From Syntrophaceae bacterium UBA2210 (GTDB lineage: Bacteria; Desulfobacterota; Syntrophia; Syntrophales; UBA2210), in contig DCUQ01000041.1 of NCBI GenBank assembly GCA_002327865.1, positions 4,307-41,078 on the forward strand: 36,772 nt of DNA, in the 5' to 3' direction. Of this stretch, positions 1 through 7,521 are shown piece after piece. Position numbers and translations under genes: made by a program. Position 1 is the first letter of the stretch; every line of letters begins with the position of its first letter. The notes below the pieces were generated by a model. It did not search any database. It was not told the DNA's origin and saw only the letters and a list, made by a program, of their open reading frames with translations.

Positions 1-31
1 CGTCCCGGTTCAAGTCCGGGCTTCGGCACCA
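1..31 (+). tRNA. 3' end of a tRNA, probably tRNA-Leu (partial)
   Basis: The first bases form a T-arm: stem CCCGG (4-8), loop TTCAAGT (9-15), stem CCGGG (16-20). They are followed by a 7-nt acceptor strand CTTCGGC (21-27), discriminator A28 and an encoded CCA (29-31). The matching 5' strand would be GCCGAAG, as in many bacterial tRNA-Leu genes, and the TTCAAGT loop also fits Leu. The anticodon lies outside the window, so the isotype is inferred. Confidence 0.85.
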
Positions 32-40
32 TAAACAATA

Positions 41-78
41 AGGGGTTATCTGAAAAACAGGTAACCCCTTTTCTTTTA
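41..78 (+). terminator. Rho-independent terminator after the tRNA
   Basis: A 12-bp stem with one G-T wobble is formed by 41-52 and 58-69, with an AAAAA loop at 53-57. It is followed directly by a T-rich run (TTTTCTTTT). It starts 10 nt after the CCA end of the tRNA, so it most likely ends the tRNA transcript. Confidence 0.88.
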
Positions 79-96
79 ATTCCTTTCATGGGGATT

Positions 97-606
97 TCAA
101 TCAATGCCTGTCACTGTGCTGCGCCGCTCTACCAGAACAACGTCTCTCCATCCGGCGAGATAACCATATGTCATCCTGCCAACCTTCTCACGTTTACCAA
201 TCTCTCTGAAACCATGTTTTTTGACGAGACGCAGGCTTGGTATATTCTCGGGGAAAATGCCCCCCTGTAATGTCCATAAACCGGCATTTTCCGTTGAGTG
301 TATAACCGCCCTCAGCAGGTGCGACCCCATACCTTTGCCGCGTTGTCCGGCCGCGACATAGAGGCTGATTTCCGCCACACCCGAGTAGACGCAACGGGTG
401 GAGACAGGGCTGAGTGCCACCCACGCCGGAACATTATCGCCTTCCCTGATCACAAACCGGTGATCCGGCAGGTGGTCGCGGTCCCATCTTTCCCAATCGG
501 GAGCATCGACTTCAAAGGTAGCATTGCCTGTAGCTATACCTTCGAGATAAACAGAACGAACGTGATTCCAATCTCCGGGTTTCATTATGTCTATCAGATA
601 TTCCAT
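97..606 (-). CDS. GNAT N-acetyltransferase, phosphinothricin/L-amino-acid acetyltransferase type
   Basis: This 169-residue cytoplasmic protein has the length and layout of the MnaT/PAT branch of the GNAT superfamily, which acetylates the amino group of small amino-acid-like substrates such as methionine derivatives or phosphinothricin. The N-terminal part (residues 20-50) carries the family pattern with GIATGNATFE and a following W-x-x-W-D stretch. The acetyl-CoA pyrophosphate loop is visible as Q88-R-G-K-G-M-G94. A further conserved block (around 115-135, GGIFPEN then HGF) completes the fold. The gene stands alone between the tRNA terminator and the GTPase genes. The start has only a weak ribosome binding site. 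The family is secure; the physiological substrate is unknown. Confidence 0.85.
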   Translation of the reverse strand: MEYLIDIMKPGDWNHVRSVYLEGIATGNATFEVDAPDWERWDRDHLPDHRFVIREGDNVPAWVALSPVSTRCVYSGVAEISLYVAAGQRGKGMGSHLLRAVIHSTENAGLWTLQGGIFPENIPSLRLVKKHGFREIGKREKVGRMTYGYLAGWRDVVLVERRSTVTGID

Positions 607-878
607 TTATTTTGTTCTCTCATGACATCCTGCGCAGGGTTACCTGTAGTTTTGCGCATTCTATGCGGCAGAAGCTGATAACGTACATCCCGAAGAAAGA
701 AATCCGGCATAATTTGTATCTGTCGCTTTCACTGTGAAAATCTGAGTTAAGTACGGATGACAAATGTGTCTTATAACCCACCTTCCATTCCCGGGGCAAA
801 GATGACTCCATCCACGATACCGGGATGGTTCAAGAGATCTTCGTTACGGCGGCAGTGCCCGGGATAACCGTTCAAAAC
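607..878. other. Intergenic region without a convincing gene
   Basis: These 272 bases separate the GNAT start from the end of the GTPase operon. A 6-bp inverted repeat (CCATCC at 808-813, GGATGG at 823-828, 9-nt loop) lies about 50 nt beyond the GTPase stop. It could act as a weak terminator for that operon, but no T-run follows on either strand. Two CCCGGG palindromes lie near 790 and 858. A 63-codon minus-strand frame (620-811) lacks a ribosome binding site and recognisable features, so I do not call it a gene. Confidence 0.5.
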
Positions 879-2603
879 TTACAACATGTCGATCTTGCCG
901 AGTTTCCTCAGGGAACATGCCGTCACTTCCAGCATCCGATCATATTCTTGCAGCGCCGCTGCGATATGATCGACTGTCTCCCGCCATAATGCCCCCACGT
1001 TTTCAACGAATGCTTCTATAATCTCATCAGTCGTTCTTTCAATGAGACCCAGATATCGACGATAAAACCAGAAGCCGAACAACAGGTTCATGAGTGTATA
1101 GCTCCCCAATGCCGCCAGGCCGGCCGGACTGAAAAGATTATAAAAGGCGGTAATAATGAAATTAAGCAGTTGTGCCAGCGAAGGGTCTGCAAAAAGTGAC
1201 TGCCATGCGCCTTTTCCCGCAAGTGCGGTAATTAAAGCCAGAAGCAGGAAAAGATACGCAATACCTTGACCGGCACGAAACATCGCATGCCCGGTCTCAT
1301 GAAACGAGACGAGTCTGCCGCCTGCATCCCGCTCAAGTTTTTCTTCGAATATTTCCGTACAGTACTCCGATTGCAAAATATCCCTGACCTGCCCGGCCAT
1401 CGCCGGGTGAGCGTTCTTTCTCATGATGCCGCTCATAATATTGTTTACGAGATTTTCACGTCGTCTACGGAAAACCTGAGATATCCGCTGTGTTACGAAC
1501 CCGAACAAACCTTCTGCCGCTTTGTCCCGGCTGCGCGGCGACCGGTATTTCCATTGACGCATCAAGGCAGCCACGCCATAGCCCGGTCCTTTCAAAAGGG
1601 AGATATTGTCGATTTTCGATCTAATCTCGGAGCGGATGTTTTCATCCATGATCGAACTGATATCTTCATTAATAAAACTTTCCCCGGAATCGGGTTCTTC
1701 CACCACCGTTATCACACCGGCGAGAATATCGTGCATGGACTCAAGGTGAACCAGTTCGGCTTCAAACAACGAGATGTAGTGGTAGTATTCTTTTTCCAGG
1801 TTTGCAGCCTTGATGCCTTTTATCTCCTTCAATTCTCTCTGACGAAAAATCTCCCGGCGAAAGCCCGGAAACTGATTCCAGGGAGAAAGTATCTGTTTGT
1901 TGAAAGCTTCGACCGCCGAAAGCGTATATATGACCGGATTGACGATACCGGTCTTTCGCAGATGTTCCTGAAAATCGGCATGAACACGTTGCATTTTCTC
2001 AAACCCCTCTTCGAAAGAGGAGCCGTCGAAAAACAGATCCGATTTGTTAACGGCAAAATAGAAATTCCGTTCAGATTTACGAACCAGCCTCAGAAATTCA
2101 TAGAAACCGCCGTCGCCGTATTTTTCCGGGGAGGTCAGCCACACAAGAATATCCGCGTGCTCCATGAATCCTATAACCTGGTGCCTGTGCTCCGACAAGA
2201 GACTGTCATAATCGGGAAGATCACACAGTATAATCTGCTTTACGGTTTCGCTGTTGTGCACAAACTCTTTCCAGACCATTGCCGGATCGGATGCAAAAGG
2301 TAATGAAGCGTCGCTGTGGCGATATATGAGAATCGTGTCGGTGTGCGGCCTGCGATGACTCGCGGATGAAATGGAAGCACCGGCAAGGGCGTTCATAAGG
2401 GTTGATTTTCCCACACCGGTACCACCCAGCAGTCCGACTACCAGATAATTCCGTGACACGTCATAAAGCTTGTCGAGCAGGGTCTGAGCCTTTTCCAGTA
2501 TATGCCGCCGATCGTCATCTGAAACAGTAATAAAGTCCGCATTCCGGGCGATGTCCCGGGCTTCCAGGATACTGTCGCGCAATCGCGAACCGGAATCGTT
2601 CAT
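879..2603 (-). CDS. Dynamin-like membrane-associated GTPase (downstream member of a pair)
   Basis: This 574-residue protein has an N-terminal GTPase domain and a C-terminal membrane region. The P-loop is G60-G-T-G-V-G-K-S-T68 and the G4 motif is N186-K-S-D189. The G3 position reads D128-L-P-D131, so the usual DxxG glycine is an aspartate. Residues 200-430 look helical and charged. Hydrophobic segments follow at about 446-463 and 478-515, then a helical tail, as expected of a membrane-anchored bacterial dynamin-like protein. It starts 2 nt after the stop of the upstream GTPase gene, with a GGGGGA ribosome binding site inside that gene's last codons, so the two are surely co-translated. Membrane remodelling is a family-based guess; no specific role is known. 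Confidence 0.75.
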   Translation of the reverse strand: MNDSGSRLRDSILEARDIARNADFITVSDDDRRHILEKAQTLLDKLYDVSRNYLVVGLLGGTGVGKSTLMNALAGASISSASHRRPHTDTILIYRHSDASLPFASDPAMVWKEFVHNSETVKQIILCDLPDYDSLLSEHRHQVIGFMEHADILVWLTSPEKYGDGGFYEFLRLVRKSERNFYFAVNKSDLFFDGSSFEEGFEKMQRVHADFQEHLRKTGIVNPVIYTLSAVEAFNKQILSPWNQFPGFRREIFRQRELKEIKGIKAANLEKEYYHYISLFEAELVHLESMHDILAGVITVVEEPDSGESFINEDISSIMDENIRSEIRSKIDNISLLKGPGYGVAALMRQWKYRSPRSRDKAAEGLFGFVTQRISQVFRRRRENLVNNIMSGIMRKNAHPAMAGQVRDILQSEYCTEIFEEKLERDAGGRLVSFHETGHAMFRAGQGIAYLFLLLALITALAGKGAWQSLFADPSLAQLLNFIITAFYNLFSPAGLAALGSYTLMNLLFGFWFYRRYLGLIERTTDEIIEAFVENVGALWRETVDHIAAALQEYDRMLEVTACSLRKLGKIDML

Positions 2604-2605
2604 TC

Positions 2606-4591
2606 TTATTCCCCCAGTTCCGCCTTAAGGGCCCGGAGCCCTTCTATCGCTTCTTCCTTTATCATTAACGGTTGCAGACGGGATACATAACGCTGTTTTT
2701 GTTCTTCCAGTATATCCATTATCCCTTTTTTGTACTTCTTATCGAGCTCACGCGCAACGTTTTGAATTTCATGAAACGCGAAGATATTGACGGATCCTTT
2801 TGTAACCAGAGGTGCCAGGAACGAGTCCAGCGCCACTTCTATAAACGTTATTCCGCCTCCGAGCACGATTTCAAACGACAGTATCAATCCTCCCCACACA
2901 ATGGCAGTCGAATAAATACCCAACTCTTTATATTTCGGGATTCCCCGCGCAAGCTCACTGAATTTCCCTTCGAGCCATTCCATCATTTCTTCCTGCAATT
3001 GCTCGATTATGCTCCGAACTCTTTTGTCGGAAAGGGCTATTTCATCTCCGCGCAATTCCCTGAAAAATAAAGAATCATGATTTTCAGGTGAAAGCGTTTC
3101 AAGAACAAGACGGTTACATGCGCTTACAGCCGAAAGAATAGGCGTAATGTCCGTCTGTTTTCGTATCTCCGACAGTTCCCGCCTGTGCGCCCGGTCCGGT
3201 TTTTTCCCACGAAGCCCGAGCAGACGAAAAGGAGCAAGAAGCAATTGCCTTACATAGTGCCGGGGTTTCGACAGGATATCGTACCGGCTATATATATTTT
3301 TTATTTCCTGCTGAATATGCCCCTGATTGTCTTCTTTGAAGCGGGCTTCGCATTGATTAATCAAATCTCTGCCCTGTCCTTTAAAAAGCATGTCCAGCCG
3401 CTCCAGCCATTTATCCCCGGCCGTACGCTCTAGCTCCACCAGATCAAGGAAAACATCGATGGATTTTTTGAGCATTGCGCGCCTTTGTTTAATTTGTTCA
3501 ATCAGGAAAGAATTCGAATCCTTCTTTTGCAGGATTTCATGAAAACTCGTCGAGAAACGGCTGAAATCTTCCTGCCGGGCAAGTGAATCAACCAACGGGG
3601 AAGCCGTATACGGTATAAACCATATCCGTTTATCGTTAATTACTATCCCCCGAGCCCTGAAAAAATCGATTATCTCTTCCGGTGTGTTCGCAGGATCGGC
3701 CTTATTGAAAAGGAAGAAGAGGGGCTTACCCTCTTTGCCTAGAAGGCTGAGCGTTCTGGACGGAATTTCATCGGCATATTTTTCCTGACTTGCGACAAAA
3801 ACAATCACATCGGACAGACGATGCAGATCTTCGGCCATCCGGCGATTTTCAGCTTCCAGGCTGTCAAGATCGGGGTTGTCGACCAATACGAGGTGCTCCA
3901 AGTCATCCCTGTCGTGTTCGATAACGATCAGCCGCTTACCCGCACCATTCACATCGGTCCTGCCGTCTTCAACATCCCCCGCATACATAATCCGGAATTC
4001 CGGGAATGGGAAATTTTTCCCCAGGGCGTTCTTTCTGTGAATGTATAGCACCGGGGCTTCCGTCGTAGGCCGCTCCAGACCGGTTCTGCTTATGGGAGAA
4101 CCGCACAACGTGTTGAATAGTGTCGATTTACCGGTCCCCGTTCCCCCGGTAAAGACCGCCCAGATCGAAGGGCTTTTCCTTTTATAAAAGAAGACCGCCG
4201 TATCTTTGTACAGGCTGTCCCTTGCCGCATGAAATTCCTTTTCCCGAATCGTCAGACCCGGAATTTTCAAGGTCTCCAGTATCACATTATAAGAGTCTGC
4301 CGACACCATATTCATTACCGAACCGATCACAATTCCCTGTATAGCAAACGTTCCCGACGGGTTACATATTGTTTTTACTGTATCAAAAGGGTCACTAAAC
4401 AGCAACACATTATCGAGGACGAATGTTTTGGGGATACGACCGATATGCCCGTACAAGAGCATAATCCGGTTGAACGTTTCCTTTGCGCAACAACCCGTAT
4501 TAAAAACAATCACCGCCGGATCGGCAGATTTACACTGAAGGAAGTTAAAAAAATACTTGTATAAAATCGATCTCCCTGTTAAAAATTTCAA
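2606..4591 (-). CDS. Dynamin-like membrane-associated GTPase (upstream member of a pair)
   Basis: This protein of up to 661 residues resembles its downstream neighbour in layout. The P-loop is G149-G-T-G-T-G-K-S-T157, the G4 motif N296-K-A-D299, and the G3 position again reads D238-N-P-D241 rather than DxxG. About 140 residues precede the P-loop and match nothing I recognise. A long hydrophobic stretch near residues 565-610 probably inserts into the inner membrane and is followed by a charged helical tail. The frame opens at a TTG (4591) just after an in-frame stop; the first ATG codons are far inside (codon 44, at 4462), and neither has a clear ribosome binding site, so the start is uncertain. 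The gene is divergent from fbp with a gap of about 20 bp. Confidence 0.72.
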   Translation of the reverse strand: MKFLTGRSILYKYFFNFLQCKSADPAVIVFNTGCCAKETFNRIMLLYGHIGRIPKTFVLDNVLLFSDPFDTVKTICNPSGTFAIQGIVIGSVMNMVSADSYNVILETLKIPGLTIREKEFHAARDSLYKDTAVFFYKRKSPSIWAVFTGGTGTGKSTLFNTLCGSPISRTGLERPTTEAPVLYIHRKNALGKNFPFPEFRIMYAGDVEDGRTDVNGAGKRLIVIEHDRDDLEHLVLVDNPDLDSLEAENRRMAEDLHRLSDVIVFVASQEKYADEIPSRTLSLLGKEGKPLFFLFNKADPANTPEEIIDFFRARGIVINDKRIWFIPYTASPLVDSLARQEDFSRFSTSFHEILQKKDSNSFLIEQIKQRRAMLKKSIDVFLDLVELERTAGDKWLERLDMLFKGQGRDLINQCEARFKEDNQGHIQQEIKNIYSRYDILSKPRHYVRQLLLAPFRLLGLRGKKPDRAHRRELSEIRKQTDITPILSAVSACNRLVLETLSPENHDSLFFRELRGDEIALSDKRVRSIIEQLQEEMMEWLEGKFSELARGIPKYKELGIYSTAIVWGGLILSFEIVLGGGITFIEVALDSFLAPLVTKGSVNIFAFHEIQNVARELDKKYKKGIMDILEEQKQRYVSRLQPLMIKEEAIEGLRALKAELGE

Positions 4592-4615
4592 AGTACTTTT
4601 TCATAGAGGATTGTG

Positions 4616-5566
4616 ATGGAAAACATATCTGACGCTACCAAACAGTTTATCGATCTGAGACGGCACATGTGGATGGCTGGTATCGAAATAGACTTGAGAA
4701 GACTTATCTGGCAGATAGCCGTTACTGCAAAATATATCTCCTCCAAGATTCAGGAATCCAACCGGAAACTGGCCGGCCTTGAAAACATATACGGAGAAGA
4801 GCAACTCGCCCTGGACAGAAGTTCCGACGAAATCATCAAACATCAGCTGGCATTCTCGGGTTTCGTAAGGCAGTACGCCTCGGAAGAGCAGGACTCCATA
4901 ATTCAGGTAGGCAAAGGCGGGGAGAAGTACATCGTGACCGCAGATCCCCTGGACGGTTCTTCTCTGGTGGATGCGAATCTCTCAATCGGGACCATAATCG
5001 GTATCCACAGCGAATCCATCCTGTCGGGAGGTGATAAAAGCCTGGTGGCAGCGATGTATATAACCTACGGTCCACTGATCACAATGATCTATTCGGCAGG
5101 CAATGGAACGCATGAATTCGTCCTTAACAGGGAAGGAGAATATGTGCTCTCCGGAGAAAATATAAACCTCGGTGAAAAAGGAAACATATACAGCATCGGA
5201 GGGCTCAGAAAAGACTGGTCTCAGGAACACCTAAATTACATACGTTTCCTGGAAAAAAGAGGCTATAAACTGCGCTACAGCGGTGGATTCGTCCCGGATA
5301 TAAATCAAATTCTCATAAAGAGAGGCGGTGTTTTTACATACCCTGCACTTAAGGGAAGTCCTGACGGAAAACTGCGACTCATCTTTGAACTCCAGCCCAT
5401 GGCATTTCTCATTGAACAGGCCGGGGGAATGGCTACGGACGGAAGACGAAGTATACTTTCAATAAAACCGGAAATTCTTGGCCAGAGGTGCCCGATATAT
5501 ATAGGAAGTAAATACGAAGTGGAAACCGCAAGGTTATTCCTGGAGGGCAATACACCAACATTATAA
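4616..5566 (+). CDS. fbp: Class I fructose-1,6-bisphosphatase
   Basis: The 316-residue product hydrolyses fructose 1,6-bisphosphate to fructose 6-phosphate in gluconeogenesis, in the cytoplasm. The metal-binding signature D110-P-L-D113-G-S-S is present. It is preceded by E91/E92-type acidic residues and followed by the conserved block around SIGTIIGI. Length is close to the family norm of about 330. I place the start at the ATG at 4616, five bases after an AGAGGA ribosome binding site; a GTG three bases earlier would sit too close. It is followed after 20 bp by an aldolase gene on the same strand, which makes a compact gluconeogenic unit. Confidence 0.95.
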   Translation: MENISDATKQFIDLRRHMWMAGIEIDLRRLIWQIAVTAKYISSKIQESNRKLAGLENIYGEEQLALDRSSDEIIKHQLAFSGFVRQYASEEQDSIIQVGKGGEKYIVTADPLDGSSLVDANLSIGTIIGIHSESILSGGDKSLVAAMYITYGPLITMIYSAGNGTHEFVLNREGEYVLSGENINLGEKGNIYSIGGLRKDWSQEHLNYIRFLEKRGYKLRYSGGFVPDINQILIKRGGVFTYPALKGSPDGKLRLIFELQPMAFLIEQAGGMATDGRRSILSIKPEILGQRCPIYIGSKYEVETARLFLEGNTPTL

Positions 5567-5586
5567 CCACGACAGAGGAACCCGGC

Positions 5587-6990
5587 ATGACCTACGAGAC
5601 TATTGAACAGTTGAAAGAGGATCTTCTTAACGTAGTAACAATCGAAGATGATGACATAGTCATCGTAGACGAGAACCGTCTGCGCGACACGCTTATCGAC
5701 GACTTGATCTATTCTGCAATATTCAGTCCCGAGGACGAAGTTAAATCGGCCGCGAGATGGGTTATACGGATGGCAGGGGAACAGATGGGATGCAGAATCG
5801 CATCTATCCAGTCTCTATACGATGCGATGGGTAACGATGAGGTCTCAGGATTCACCGTACCGGCAATTAATCTCCGCGGAATCACCTATTACAGCGCCCA
5901 GGCCGTGTTCAGGGCGGCGATGAAAAGCAAATCGGGTGCCTTTATTTTTGAAATCGCACGTTCCGAGATCGGCTATACCGATCAGCGCCCGTCCGAGTAT
6001 GCGGCGGCTATTACCGCAGCTGCGATCAAAACAGGTTACCGCGGTCCGCTCTTCCTTCAGGGTGATCATTTCCAGATTAACGCGAAGAAATATCGTGCCG
6101 ATGCGGCCACCGAAACGCAGGCGATCAAAGCACTTGTCAGAGAAGCAATCAATGCGGGGTTTTACAACATCGATATAGATGCTTCCACCGTTGTCGATCT
6201 TGGAAAACCCTCCATCAAAGAACAGCAGAAGGATAATTATTCGATAACTGCGGACATAACCGCCATGATAAGACAGGTGGAACCTGAAGGTGTTACTGTA
6301 TCGGTAGGCGGAGAGATAGGAGAAATAGGAGACAAGAACACCACTGTCGAAGAATTTACAATATTTATGGACAATTACCTCAAAAAATTGAGGGAATACA
6401 GCCAAACCCTGAAAGGGATCAGTAAGATCAGTATCCAGACCGGGACTACGCACGGGGGAGTTCCACTGCCGGACGGTTCAATAGCGCAAGTTAAAATAGA
6501 CTTTGAGACATTGAAACAAATTTCACATGTCGCGAAATCTGCATATGGCCTGTCGGGGGCGGTTCAACACGGGGCATCAACGCTCCCTGACGAGGCATTC
6601 GACAAGTTTCCGGAAACAGGGACATCGGAAATACACCTGGCGACCGGATTCCAGAACATGATATACGACAGTGACAATTTCCCCGTGGATTTGAGAAACA
6701 GAATATACTCATACATAAAAACAGAGCTGGGGAGCGAGAAAAAAGAAACCGATACCGAAGAACAGTTTATCTACAAAACAAGAAAAAAGGGGTTCGGGAT
6801 ATTCAAGAAAGATATGTGGAACCTGCCGTCCGAGGCACTTAAGTCAATCGGAGAGGAACTCGAAGCCCAATTTTCATTTCTGTTCGGCAAACTCAACCTT
6901 ACAGGAACGAAAGATATTGTAGATAATATCGTAAAGCCTCTTGAAGTTATTCACGAAGTGCCTTTGTCATTAAAAAAGCAGATACGTTAA
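5587..6990 (+). CDS. fba: Class II (zinc) fructose-bisphosphate aldolase
   Basis: This 467-residue enzyme belongs to the class II aldolases, which cleave fructose 1,6-bisphosphate to dihydroxyacetone phosphate and glyceraldehyde 3-phosphate or run in reverse. The catalytic/zinc block is LQGD160-H161-FQIN, and further conserved elements are GGEIGEIG (241-248), THGG near 288-291 and QH328-GAST. It is longer than the typical enzyme of about 340-360 residues, with roughly 90 residues before the barrel core and about 80 after it. The ATG is preceded by a GAGGAA ribosome binding site. The gene lies 20 bp after fbp, which argues for a gluconeogenic aldolase rather than a tagatose-bisphosphate aldolase, although the latter cannot be excluded from motifs alone. 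Confidence 0.88.
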   Translation: MTYETIEQLKEDLLNVVTIEDDDIVIVDENRLRDTLIDDLIYSAIFSPEDEVKSAARWVIRMAGEQMGCRIASIQSLYDAMGNDEVSGFTVPAINLRGITYYSAQAVFRAAMKSKSGAFIFEIARSEIGYTDQRPSEYAAAITAAAIKTGYRGPLFLQGDHFQINAKKYRADAATETQAIKALVREAINAGFYNIDIDASTVVDLGKPSIKEQQKDNYSITADITAMIRQVEPEGVTVSVGGEIGEIGDKNTTVEEFTIFMDNYLKKLREYSQTLKGISKISIQTGTTHGGVPLPDGSIAQVKIDFETLKQISHVAKSAYGLSGAVQHGASTLPDEAFDKFPETGTSEIHLATGFQNMIYDSDNFPVDLRNRIYSYIKTELGSEKKETDTEEQFIYKTRKKGFGIFKKDMWNLPSEALKSIGEELEAQFSFLFGKLNLTGTKDIVDNIVKPLEVIHEVPLSLKKQIR

Positions 6991-7016
6991 TTACAATAAA
7001 GCATTTCAAGAACCCG

Positions 7017-7033
7017 ATATCTGCGGCAGATAT
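7017..7033. promoter_or_regulatory. Perfect 8-bp inverted repeat, operator-like
   Basis: ATATCTGC (7017-7024), one G, then GCAGATAT (7026-7033) forms a perfect dyad 53 bp before the start of the truncated NCS2 permease and 27 bp after fba. No T-run follows, so an operator is more likely than a terminator. No regulator is identified. Confidence 0.35.
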
Positions 7034-7086
7034 GAGAAAACCTCTACAGGATAACATGCGCACAGCAGACTGATCCTGAAGGCAAT

Positions 7087-7521
7087 ATGGGCATAAAACC
7101 GTCGAACCTCACCTACAGCGTAGACGAAAAAACACCCCTGTGGATAGCATATTTCATGGGGTTCCAGCATGTCTGCATTATCGCGATTGCCTTCATATCC
7201 CCGGTAGTGGTTGTACGGGAGATCGGAGGCACGATAAGCCAGGCGACGAATCTGGTTGCCGTCTCCATGATTGCCGGAGGAATCGGTTTCATCGTACAGG
7301 CTTTCTCCAGGGAACCGATCGGTTCCGGTTATCTCTGCCCGCAGGTGTGCGGCCCGTCTTTTCTGACCGCGTCCATTCTCGCCGTAAAGACAGGAGGGTT
7401 ATCTTTGCTTTTCGGCATGACAGCGGTCGCTGGGGTTTTTCACGCTATATCCGGAATCTCGACGTGGGCTTCGGGTGTGTATTTGCGCTCCAGTCTGCGT
7501 GCAACCATACTCATACCGTAG
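7087..7521 (+). pseudogene. Truncated NCS2-family nucleobase (uracil/xanthine) permease
   Basis: The first ~118 codons encode the amino end of an NCS2 permease: a polar leader, then PLWIAYFMGFQHV, the first membrane helices, and the conserved GSGYLCPQVCGPSF and FGMTAVAGVF segments. A complete member has about 430-460 residues and 14 membrane segments, so about three quarters are missing, including the signature residues of segments 8 and 10. NCS2-like sequence fades at about position 7440, exactly where the stop codon of the convergent ABC permease lies. The last 27 codons to the TAG near 7521 are only the antisense of that gene. A GAAGG ribosome binding site precedes the start. The rest of the gene is nowhere in the window, so I read this as a remnant of a rearrangement. 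Confidence 0.75.

Noticed and set aside
620..811. 63-codon minus-strand frame between the GNAT and GTPase genes
   Set aside because: No ribosome binding site, no recognisable motif and cysteine/arginine-rich composition typical of non-coding frames.
1266..2303. Long plus-strand frame of 345 codons
   Set aside because: It lies wholly antisense to the GTPase gene, whose P-loop and G4 motifs prove the coding strand.
5845..6453. 202-codon minus-strand frame
   Set aside because: Antisense to the aldolase gene; no family resemblance.
6991..7086. Purine or similar riboswitch before the NCS2 remnant
   Set aside because: Only a simple dyad is present in 96 bp; no multi-stem junction or known aptamer core was seen.
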